Position numbers and translations under genes: made by a program. DNA of 64,000 bases from positions 63,157,142 through 63,221,141 of the forward strand of contig NC_133896.1 of assembly GCF_964199755.1 (NCBI RefSeq), given 5' to 3'. The notes beneath the pieces are model-generated. The model searched no databases. It had not been told where the DNA came from and worked only from the letters and a program-made list of their open reading frames with translations. Source of the DNA: Larus michahellis (lineage: Eukaryota; Chordata; Aves; Charadriiformes; Laridae). Below, piece after piece: positions 38,481 to 49,396 of the stretch (positions are counted from its first letter, which is position 1; every line of letters begins with the position of its first letter).

Positions 38481-41400
38481 CACCTGGAACAGAGCTGGAA
38501 TAGTGGACTTCATGAGCATTATGAGTCCCAGAGTTAGAGCTTCCTGGAAAATCTGTTCATTTCAATTCTTGGGGGAAAGAAAGAAAAAGAAGGAAAAAAC
38601 TCCCAAAAAACAGAAGTGAGAATTTCCTCCCAGTTCTTATGTTTCTACATCGCCATATTTAAGATGCATATCTGAGAAAGCAAGTTTTTCCTTTAAACAA
38701 GTTTCTTGTAGGAAGACGACTTTAAAAAGGGAAACAAGCTCTGTGATGTTCAGGGCGCAAGGCAACGCTGCCAGCAGCCTCCCTGACGGAGGGACATAAG
38801 GGAAGGACAGAAGGAAAAGAAATCAAACAAATTACCAACGACCTTCCTGCCCTCCTGCAACCCTGGAGCGTCACAGCAAGATTCCTTTGAGATGGCAGTG
38901 GACTAATAGGTGGTTTTGACAAGGTAAGGTGGGGAAGATCAGATAAAACGCAGCTGCACTGAACTGGTGGTGAAATCCTCCATCTCCTTTGGAGAAATGT
39001 ATTGCTTTTAGCCACAGGTGCCAGCCACCGATGCAAGCCCAGTAGGTAAATGGGCACAGGAAGCTTAACCAGAAAGGAATTTTATCCACCCAGAACAGGC
39101 CCCTGCCTCAGGCAGCAGAGATACCTCTCTAGCAATCAAACACTGGCACCATTTAAGGTCTAACCTGCTCACGTACCTACTGTTTCTCCGCTATTACAGA
39201 TGCTGTGCTGGCCAGGGGCAGGTTTTCACTGCTGGAAACAGAGACCCCCATCCGCACTGAAGAAAAAATTGGTGTTCAGTAACCATTATTAAAGGCAACT
39301 GCTGCTCAAGCAGCACCAACAAGCGTTTGGGCTGGCCAGGCTGACAATATTGCAGTTAAAGCAGCTACAAGGGGAACAGCCCTCAATCCAACAATTTGGA
39401 CACTTCGGCACTGAGACTATGTATATCTCAGTTGTTTGATTGCTGCTCATGGATTTTTATCCTCCCCTCTCTTCTCGCCTCCCATCCCTCAGTAAGCCTG
39501 CTGTCCCTCCAGCAGAAGATAATTTTTTTATCTGGAGAACTTCATCACTTCTCCACAGGACCTCCCAGGCACAGGAGGTGATGGACAGCAAGACAGCCAA
39601 GCCTAATCCCCACATGCTATCTGGGTTTTTTTCATCCCATTCCTTCTCTTTTACAGCCTAAGTGGGAGGGCTCAGGCCAGATCTCAGCCTCCATCTGCAG
39701 CCTGGGATTATGATCTGAAGCATAATATTTCTTTATGAGCAAATTATCACCGAGACTTCAATGCGCTGTTGGCCTTTTAAAAAACTAAGTGTTTAGTATT
39801 TTTATTTCTTTCTGCTTTGCAGTTTATGGCTCCCATAAATCAGGTGACAGGCTGTGGCACGGAGGGCTGATCCGATCTGTGGGAATGAGGAAAAGGGCAG
39901 GAGAAGGGAGCACCGTCTGAGTCCTTAACCAGGGGACCTCTGCTCCCTGCTGAGGGCGTCCCCGCGGGGGAGGCAGGATGCTGCCCACCTGAGGCAATGC
40001 TAACACCATGCCAACGCTTTCTTCTCTGATGCTGAGTAAAAGAAACATCCTTATTTCTTCTATCCTACACCATCTACTCGTAAAACATGAAAACCACTTC
40101 TCTCTCTCACAGGAGCGAGAGCAGCGATAAATCCATCAACATTGACAAGCTGTTCCCTCAGTACAGAAATTAGAGCTATGGGGGGGGACGGACACAAGCA
40201 AAGTACTGACCCGCTGCACTGGTAAACCAACCCAGCGTTTAAAACAGTCAAATCTGACCCAACTCATTGCTGATCTAGAAGTCTCATCTTGTAGCAAAGG
40301 ATTAAAAGGCTGCTGCCATTGTTAAAAGACTGCTTCCAAGTCAGAAACTTTGTGCTGAACTCCCAAGTCTGGCAAGTTGAAGACTGAATTCTCGAGGACT
40401 TTTAATGACACAGAGATGCACCAATGGCCATGCTACAAAGCGTCCCAGCAAGTGGCTTATGAGGGAAACCTCCTCCCTACCTCTCCGTGCTTCCAAATAT
40501 TATTTAAAAAAAATCTGTCTTGTAGTCAGCCTACTCCTTGTTGAGGAAACGGGACCCATAGTCCTTCCTTTCCCCTGCCCCTTGCCTACCTACACTTGTT
40601 CTCTAAACACTTCATGGCAGACACTTTCCCGCATGCACACATGTGCGTGCTTAACACCTTGCCAAAGACCTTAAGGCTCAAAAGACAAATAACAAACAAT
40701 ATTCCAAGGACTTTGTTGGATTGGGGGTTGCAGGGTTATTCACTGATGGTGGTTTTATTGCTAACTGTGCTGCTTTGTTCACGGAGAAGAACTGGTCTTT
40801 CTCCCTACGCATTCAACGCTGGTTTACTAGAGGAGACATCGATACAAGTACTTGATCTTCCACTGCTAGAAGGATGGGAGCGCAGGCAGCTTACTGCTGG
40901 TTCAAGGGAAAGTCAGTGCAGAACAGGGCGAGATGACTTCTGCAAGGACAAGCCATGGCATTCCTTCCACCGATTCACAGAAGCCCAGGAGGTGATGTAA
41001 CTTCACGTGTCAACCCTCCCTTGAATACTCCCAACAGTCCCAATCCTTCCTTTGGCATTTCCAAAGCAGTTGAAACCGCCACTAGACGTTTGAAGTCCCG
41101 CGGACATTTTGCCTACCAAGGCAAAAGGTGATGCCAACGTTGCCCTGCTTTTGAGCGGCTGCCTTGCAGCCCGGCCTCCACCACTGGTCCTCCACTCAAC
41201 CGGGAAGATTTTACCTGCTACAAAATGCTGTATGAGAGGCAGGTGTTGCTGCCACCCTCAGCAGACACCCACCTCCTCAGTGGGCACCGGCAGCTCCAGG
41301 CCGTGCACCCAGACTGCTGTGACAGCTGTAAGAGCGCTACTGACTGGGTAGCCAACTGGTGCAAAGGATGGGGGGTGGTGGTGTTTCATTTTATAAACCT

Positions 41401-42272
41401 TTTACCAACATTTAAATGCATCTGAGAGTCCCGACCCATCCCATAACCTGCACGCAAGACTGTATGAAAGGTAAAGGGAGGAAGTGAATTGAGCATGGAC
41501 AAATTCACCTAAGAACGGAGGTGGCAAGAGTCTGGCAGTGGCCCTGGCCAGAGGCTGTGGCACACGCCTCGGCCCCAGCCCCGCATTGGGCACCTGGCCC
41601 TGCCATCCAGTTTAGCCCCTTGCCTTGGCCACGGGGGAAACAGTCTGGCTTCCACCCGACGCCGAGGAAATGGAGGGGCATGTGGTCCAAAGCGCAGCCC
41701 TGGCAAATGGCCTCAGAAAGCAGCCGGGAACCTCTAATCCACACGAAGGGCACACTGGATTTGTGGAGGACAGAGGCAACAGCCATTTTGGTCCCCTCCG
41801 ATGGTTCACAGTGCGATCTGCAGAGCACGGCGGGTTTCCAGACAGGAAAAGGAAAGGCAGGAGCCAGGCTCAGCAGCGGATCCCAAAGAGCATGGCCCCT
41901 TCATGAGGGTCTTGGCCATCACCCTTACAAAGGAGACAGTTGCTGTTTCTCCTGCTCGGTGATGCCTGAAAGCAGGACAGGGAGACACCCTTGGGAAGCC
42001 CAGTGCAGAGGCCACTCCGTAAACGTTCTGCATTGCTGGGGCCACCAGCCAGCACCACAAAGGGGGCGGAAATGGGGCCATTGCCCTGAACTCCCACCAA
42101 GGTGACAGCCACTGAGAAATCCCCTGACAGGTCGCCCCACGTAAAGCAATACAAGTGAGCAGCTAACCACACTGAGGTGGCAGAGCTCTGACCACTGACA
42201 TTAAACCACACAGAGTTGTTCCAGGAAAACTGAGATGAGACGATAAGCAGCAAGGGGTAACAGCAGGAGGAT

Positions 42273-42320
42273 ATCCATCCATCCATCCATCCATCCATCC
42301 ATCCATCCATCCATCCATCC
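42273..42320. repeat. (ATCC)12 microsatellite
   Basis: Twelve uninterrupted ATCC units, 48 bp, likely polymorphic in length. Repetitive DGWM/GWMD peptides in the minus frames are by-products of this repeat. Confidence 0.97.
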
Positions 42321-43560
42321 GTGGTCTGGGTGCCCATGGTCATCGGTACAGGACTCAGCACGACAACTGGAGCCAGGCCGTGACACTAAGGAGTCCCAGC
42401 CGGCGAGCAGAGGCGAGACAGAGCCCTGCCAGAGGCTCACCCCGACGGCTGGGGCCGTCACTGGAAGTAACAGGATTAGCAGAGCGAAAAGAAAGCTTCC
42501 AGGCTGACAAGGAATAAAAAAAGTGCATAAGTAGTTCAGGCCATGCTTTTAAGGGAGTTTTGAGCGTTAGAGGATCTCGTCAACAAAAATGAGAATCCAG
42601 TATTTAAAATAAAAAAAAAAAAGAAAGAAAAGAGGGAAAAAAAAGAGTAGCAAGAACCCGCTTAGCTCTCCCCCAGGAAAACGCGTCCTGCACAGAGCAA
42701 TTCCCAAACACTGACACCAGTCTCGTCCTCTCGAAACCCGGCTGTAAAGCTAACAACTGTTGCGCTATTAAAGTGTCAGATAAGCCAGGCGAAAGTGCCG
42801 GCAAGACTCTTGGAGCTTCCATATGCTTTGGGATCGCTTGGACACATTGGGTTTTACTCCGGACATATTGAGATCTACGAGGGCTAAGGCCAGAGGTAAA
42901 CACGAGCAGGAGTGGCTCTGCTCTCCTCCAGGAACCACGGCCGATCTCTTTCGACAGAAGGACGACAGCACCCATTTCAGAAAGACACCTACTCTCCTGC
43001 TAAAGTCTTCAGGGAAAACGCAAAATTCACTACACGCCTTCGAAAAATCGTACAGCTGCTTTCAGTGATGAAAAAAAACCCCGTGCTGCTTGTTCCCAGT
43101 CTAATGGTTTTTTCCCCCAATTTTGCTCTGCAGCCATTGAGTCGTGCTGCGGCTCTTCCTTGCGGGCAGGAGACCTGGTGGACCTCTTTCCCCCAGATGG
43201 GTGCCGGCAGCCCCTCACCACCCAAGTCCACCTCTCCCCACCATTGAGCAGAGGGGCACGTTAGGACAAAAGAGAGAGCGGGGCGGGGGGGGATAAAGAA
43301 AAGTGAACTAAAGCCAATTAAAAGCGGAGGGAAAATGCGGGGAGGCAGGATGTCATTACCAGAGCTGGAATTTGGCCTGGGTGCCATGGAGATGAAACAC
43401 AGCAGATGGTTCAGGTGTACACGGGAAGCACGCGCGCAGCACCTGACCATAGATTTAAGACCAATTAATAGAACAAAAGTGAAAGAGAAAACTTGACAAG
43501 GAAGCCAGAGACCTACAAAATGAATAAGTGAACCATGAAAAGGGGAGGCTCTCCCATCAA

Positions 43561-43561
<1 letters not shown>

Positions 43562-43591
<30 letters not shown>
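43562..43591. repeat. Poly(A) run of 30
   Basis: An uninterrupted homopolymer after CCCATCAAC, followed by GAGAAAAAGG. No flanking retrocopy was recognised on either strand. Confidence 0.9.
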
Positions 43592-43599
<8 letters not shown>

Positions 43600-45009
43600 G
43601 GCAGTAGCAGAGTGTACAATACCTACAGAGCCGTGAATAAACTGAAGTTGGAACAGATGGAGACAGAAACAAACCGCCGTGTGTATTAGTTGGCGACCAA
43701 GTAAAAGAGCCGGCGCCGGGAAAGAGCTTCCCCGCAATTCAGGGGGAGAACAATAGTCTCCGGTTCTGCAGCACCCCCTTCCCAAGGTGCTCGATGCCCT
43801 TCGCATGGCTTAATTTAAAGGCTCACAAGCTGCAGCACTCTCAGATACAAGATCCTAACAAACAACCAGGAAAGCGTATTCTTTGAAATAATAAACCATG
43901 TGTCTCTAATTAAATGAGCCCGGGAACTACATGGCAGAGACGGGAGCCTTCCCCAGCAGCCCATCACACGGCAACAGATCCTGATTACACAGCCTTGCCT
44001 TGGACATGATCCGAAATGGGATGATGGGATGACAAACAAGGGCTTTCCAGTGGACGGCGACTGCCCTGAAGTGGCCCAGTCGCAGCCCGATGGTTAAACA
44101 CTGGGTAAACCCCAGCGCTACCTTGGAGGCACAGCGGTGACCTTCATCTTTGCAGGCAAGAGCGGCTTCGCACACAAACGCTTCCATTGAATTTTATCTG
44201 ATCATCTGTAAACTGAAGCCCCGGCCAGCTCGGAGATGAGGCAACACGCAAGGAGACAAGCCAATGCGCCACGGGATCGGACAGAGAGAAACCCCGCGCT
44301 ACAAGGGCGTTTAAAATCCTGGCCGCAAGGAAGAGGAGGCCAAGTGTCCCAAGGAGCACCAGGCTCTGGCTTCCCGAGAGCCACCCTTGCCCCGAGCCAA
44401 GGGCAGCGCTGGGGGGCGGCTGAGCCGGGGCAGCAGCAGCCCCCTCCTCAGGCTGGGCTGGCAGGAGCCAGGTTATGGCTTCCTCTCCGGGTCTGCAAAC
44501 ACAGGGCTGTCCCGCCACCGTATCTGCTATGTAAATCCCAAAGATAAACAAGGCCAGCTCTGCAGACAACATTTATCACCCACTTTAAAGGCAGGCGGCT
44601 CGGGGATAAGCCCCCCTGAGAGGCATCTCCCCCCCCACCGCAAGCTCAGTCTGGAAGTCACAAGCTTTTCATGGCATTAACTCCTGCCTTGAAGCTGGAC
44701 GACCTGAAACTTTACTGACTTCAAAGCAAGAGGGCTTTTGAGGAGCCACGTGGTCCCAGAAAACCCTGTCCCCAGAAAACTCTTCCTTTTGGCTGTGCTC
44801 TGGGCAGACCCCGGAGTGTCGCTGGGCTGTAGAGCAGCAGCTGAGCTCTTGCATCGGCTGCTCCATTCCTCACAGTGCTACGGAGACACCAGCACATTCC
44901 CCACCACCACAATGACTTTATAAAACGCCGCTGGCTGAGAGGCAGCACCTGCAACCAGCCCAAGCACAGGCACAAGCTATAAAAAACCCTCCACCCCCCA
45001 CCCCTGCTC

Positions 45010-45170
45010 CCACCTGATTCCCCCTGTGGCTTTAAGCAAATCACGTAACTTTTGCTCTTTAGTTTCTGCACCTGGGAGAGAGTAATATTTACCTACCCCA
45101 GAAGGGTGTTGAGAGGATTAGTTAATGTTTGCCCAGCATTTTAAAGGATGAAATGTTCTGTACTAATTCC
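45010..45170 (-). mobile_element. MIR-like SINE remnant, minus orientation
   Basis: The plus strand reads GGCTTTAAGCAAATCACGTAAC, TTTAGTTTCTGCACCTGGGA, TAATATTTACCTACCCCAGA and GGGTGTTGAGAGGATTAG. Block by block this follows the reverse complement of MIR (ggcaagtcact, then cagtttcctcatctgtaaaa, then acctacctcatagggttgt, then gaggattaaatga). Confidence 0.55.
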
Positions 45171-46106
45171 TAGCTGCTGAAAAGACTGATATGTACGACT
45201 CTCATTAGCTCCAACAGAAGATTTTTGCTCGAGTTGGGCTTCACCGCTTCAGAAAAGTGGAAGCGCGACAATGCAATATTAACTTTTCAAAAAGCGCCTG
45301 CAGCACGCGCTGTAAAACCCCTTCTCTTTTGATGGTCGCCAGCCCCCTGCCCCACCGCCTGTGCTGGGGGGCTGCACCTGCACCCCTTAAACATTTAAGC
45401 AGCCCAAACTCAACACAGGGCTCCGGGGCTTTGCTGGTGGTGCTGGGTAACCCCCTCGTAGGGGGTCCTGTTGCAGGACCCCATGGCGGGGAGCTGGCCC
45501 TCACTGGGGAGATGTCCTCTCATTGATTAAAAGCAGCTGTTACAGCTTCTGCTCGGATTTATCGACGTTGCCCAGCTCTTTTTTGAAAGACCGGAGCCGA
45601 TGCAGGTTTTCTTGCCCTGACGGCGCCATGTCTGTCGGTGGATGGGCCAAGGGGACGCGCTGGGCAGGCGAGCGTCCCCTGTGTTCGGCCGTGACACTGC
45701 CCAGGTTGTGTCCCCTGCAACCAGGTACTGGGCAGGAAGAAAAAGCGATTGCTAAGAACCGGGCTCCAGCAGAGCACCTGGCAGTCTCTGCACGCTTTAC
45801 AACCCAGGACACCCACAGCACGAGGGAAAGTACATCGCTGCACGTCTCACAAATCAACCCACCCGCTGCTCAGGCCCTTTGCATTCCCAGCGCGGCACCA
45901 GCATCCTCGTTCCCACACTGGGCACTTTGTTTCGGAGCATGAGGACAGCGAGGTGCCACCTCTGCATGGCGCTGCGTCTCCAGGCTCGTTTCCCTTGGCT
46001 GTTTCCCACCACAGCACAGGTATCCCATGCTCCGCTCTCACGGGGAGCAGGTGGAAATGCCAGCAGCCCCTGTGGGCTTCCAGGACACAGTAAGCACTTC
46101 CTTCAC

Positions 46107-46607
46107 AGGAAGGACATGGACCTGTTGGAACGGGTCCAGAGGAGGCCATGAAGATGATGAGAGGGCTGGAGCACCTCTCCTGTGAAGACAGGCTGAGAGA
46201 GTTGGGGTTGTTCAGCCTGGAGAAGAGAAGGCTCCAGGGAGACCTTACAGCGGCCTTCCAGTACCTGAAGGGGGCCTACAGGAGAGATGGGGAGGGACTC
46301 TTTATCAGGGAGTGTTGTGATAGGATGAGGGGAAATGGTTTTAAACTGAAAGAGGGGAGATTTAGATTAGATATTAGGAAGAAATTCTTTACCATGAGGG
46401 CCGTAAGGCACTGGAACAGATTGCCCAGAGAAGCAGTGGATGCCCCATCCCTGGAAGTGTTGAAGGCCAGGCTGGATGGGGCTTTGAGCAGCCTGGTCTA
46501 GTGGGAGGTGTCCCTGCCCATGGCAGGGGGGTTGGAACAAGATGACCTTTAAGGTCTCTTCCAACCCGAACCATTCTATGATTCTATGACCACTCCATGA
46601 TTCTATA
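46107..46607 (+). mobile_element. CR1 LINE, 5'-truncated, mostly open pol C-terminus
   Basis: A sense copy starting AGGAAGGACATGGACCTG. It encodes MRGLEHLSCEDRLRELGLFS, then LTAAFQYLKGAYRRDGEGLF, then [20 protein letters not shown], then ARLDGALSSLV and a stop (46499-46501). A small deletion near 46140 shifts the frame relative to the upstream part. After the stop come a 7-bp stem hairpin (46512-46528) and an ATTCTATG-type tail with three tandem units. Confidence 0.94.
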
Positions 46608-48589
46608 AGCAGAGAAAATTGCCCAGCCTTGACGGGCAGTGTCCGCAGTCTGCTGGGGGAAGCAAGCTGCACGGGGCAGGGCTGTGGGCATGGCGGGCAC
46701 TGAGCTCCCATCTCCAGGAAATGCTGTGGCCATGGCGGATGCACCTTTGTACACTCATCCCCAAAAGCAGCAGGGCAGGGCTGAGCCCCGGGGCAGTGAG
46801 GAGGAGGGATGGGGCGGGCTCGCGGAGCCGGCCAGCATGGGGTTGGGTTTTAACTGCTGGTTTACTGCCTGTCGGCAGAAGTATATGGCTGTACAATAAG
46901 GGAAAGGCTGGAGGAAGGTGTTTGAAAATCAGCCTAACCCACCCCCAGACCCATGAAAGAAAAACGCCACGAAAGCAACCCCCCACTGGCCCCACAGTTT
47001 CAGGGAGGGGACGTGGTTTTGAAGACCAAGAACAATGGAGCGACCGTCCCCTCCTTTCTTCTGGCAAAGGTAAAAGACCTCCCTGCGGCGGTGTCCACGC
47101 CGGGGAAGCCACTGAATGAGAAGCCCCGGGGCCAACAAAGCATCCCTTTGTGCCTTCAAACAGGCGCTTCCCAACATCCATCGCTCCTGTCTGCTTGGCA
47201 GCGCCGGCGAATCTCAGCCCTCAGCAGCAGGTCACCGTGCAAATCCCTGCCTGGAGGCACCAGCATGGCCATCCGGCGTGGAGGGCTGCTTGCCACCACT
47301 CCGCCGTGCGCTCCCCGCCTGCGGTGGGGCGGCTCAGAGGCTCAATTTTTCCTTTCTGGAGAAGCCCCTCTCCCGCCATCGCTCCCTGCTTTCTCCCATC
47401 TTGCCCCACTTCCAGGAGGGCAGGCGGAGGCCGAGGCATCGCAAACAGCTGCTGAGTAAAATCGGAAGCCCAGACCGAAACACGACTAATTTCTAACACA
47501 TCACAGCCGGCGAGTCATTTTGTTTGCGAGCCTAAAATTGCTCTCCGCCGCTTTCATCCCAGCTTGTTTCAAGGGTGAGTAAGCAGACAGTGGCAGACGC
47601 GACTTTCGTTATTCCCGCAGCTTTGAAGTTGTACCATTGCGCTGTGGTTTGCTGCCTGCGTCAGCCCTTTCTCGTGGCACATTTCGAAGAACTCGGCGAT
47701 GATGCATAGGTGGCCCAGACCGAGCTGAGCTGCAGCTCAGCGTATTCCATTGACGGTATTTCGTGGTGACTCATTTGTTGCCCACCCTCTATTATTCATT
47801 GTTTTTTATCCCGTCATTTTACTTCAATATTCTTGACAATTTCCAGGAAGGCCCAAGAGGTCACGGGCAACGAAAACAGCTTCAAGCTGCAATTGAAGGC
47901 CCTTTCTGTTAAACCAGCAGCACATAAGTTAAAGTGGATTTTGTGATGGATATCCTTGAAGAGTAAACAACGCCACTCAAAGAGGGAGAAATATGGAAAA
48001 ACTGAGCTACAACAGTGTGAGCATTTCATGTATTTATACATGCGGATATACTCATACATATGCAAAAGGCAAACACAGAAACACGCATCTATTACACAAG
48101 AAAGTGAAACTTCCTGCATTTTCAAATGACTCATTTAAAACAGCTTATTACAGGGGTATTTTTTTATATTTAAAAACACAGCATTTGCACACATTTTTGA
48201 GAGACAATTGTATGTTTTATTTCCATCCCAGGTTAAACTGCTATGGCACATTTTTTCCCTGCCGCTCCAGCACTCCATCTTTTTCATCTGCGTTTCTACA
48301 TTTGAACAGCTGAACGTCAACAAGATTCTTTGCGCAGCATGAAGCAGCACGGTTTGAATGCATTTACACGGACAGGTTCAAATTCTACGTTTAATTCCGG
48401 TGCCAAACGTTTAGGGCTCGAGATAAATCACTCTTTCCCCTTGCGAGAGGCTGATGGCGTTTATGGCTCGTCTCGGAGTCCAAGGGCCTGGGCTGAGACG
48501 AGAGGCCGGGGAGGGAGGGGGGCGATGCCCCACATCCAGCGCCGCGGAAGGGGAGGGGGGGCTCTGGCAGCCAGGAGAGGAACTGCCAG

Positions 48590-48745
48590 ATTCGGTTCCC
48601 AGCAGTGCTCGGCTCTCTTGGGTAACCTCGGATGCGTCATTTAGCCTCCCGCTGACTCAGTTCCTCATTTGTACCGTGGAAATAACACCACTTCTTTATT
48701 TCGTAGGAGTTTTGGGCAGATAAATATCTTTTAATTCAGAATCGG
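48590..48745 (-). mobile_element. MIR-like SINE remnant, minus orientation
   Basis: The plus strand reads TTCGGTTCCCAGCAGTGCTC, TTGGGTAACCTC, CGTCATTTAGCCTCCCGCTG, ACTCAGTTCCTCATTTGTAC, TGGAAATAACACC and TTTGGGCAGATAAAT. This is the reverse-complement MIR order from the tRNA-related part through the core. Confidence 0.55.
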
Positions 48746-49371
48746 AATCCACTCAAGAAGCATAACTAAAATAGAGATCTGTTGCGATCTAAAGAAATGA
48801 CACGAGCGAGGGCTGGGAGGAAGGAACAAGACGTATGGTACAAAGGTGGGGAGCTCTCTGAACCGAGCTGATATCTCGTATCACCTCAGGATAGTTCAGA
48901 GCAAGAGCCTTGACTCCCGGTACAGCATGGAAAATTCCAGGGACCGGTTTCCCCTTTTCCCCGAAGAATTAACGTTCGCTTTGTAGATGCAGTTTCCCCT
49001 CTCGCCCTACCACACTCGTCAGGGCTTGGCCATGAGCTGAAGCACAGGAGAGATGCAGATCCTGGGTTAGGCTCTCGCTTCCCGGGAGCTCCTTGGGTGC
49101 CTTTGGAGGCTCCACAGTGCCTTCCCCTCCTGGTTATGAAGGACCGGCCACACGGCTCTCACGTCCCTGCCAGGGGCTGCTCGGTCACCCGGGGAGGGAG
49201 CTGAAACACGGCACCTCTCCCCACGAGTCCGGTGCACCCTCTGTCCCCCCACAGCTGCAGGGGACCCCACCTGAGTCCCCCCACTGGATGGGCATTCGAA
49301 CCCCTGGGCCGTCCCAGACCTTCCAAACGACATCATGTTTTGGCGTGTCAGACGTCGGCGTGACCCAGATT

Positions 49372-49396
49372 CTTCTACCTGCCTGGTAGGTAGAAG
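49372..49396. repeat. 9-bp inverted repeat
   Basis: CTTCTACCT and AGGTAGAAG are separated by seven bases in the intergenic spacer. No gene context was seen. Confidence 0.85.

Larger units (their letters stand above)
36387..46106. other. Intergenic spacer, no gene recognised
   Basis: Apart from the CR1 fragment at 38.2-38.5 kb, the (ATCC)12 repeat, the poly(A) run and the MIR-like remnant at 45.0 kb, nothing assignable. Frames up to about 220 codons near 43 kb contain homopolymer-encoded Phe runs and no domain. Confidence 0.6.

Noticed and set aside
42201..42461. Repetitive DGWM-containing reading frames
   Set aside because: Produced entirely by the (ATCC)12 microsatellite.
42989..43806. Minus-strand frames with long Phe runs as membrane proteins
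   Set aside because: The Phe runs are the 30-A homopolymer read on the other strand; flanking residues show no domain.
46148..46501. 117-codon frame as a host protein gene
   Set aside because: CR1 pol C-terminus followed by the element's hairpin and tail.
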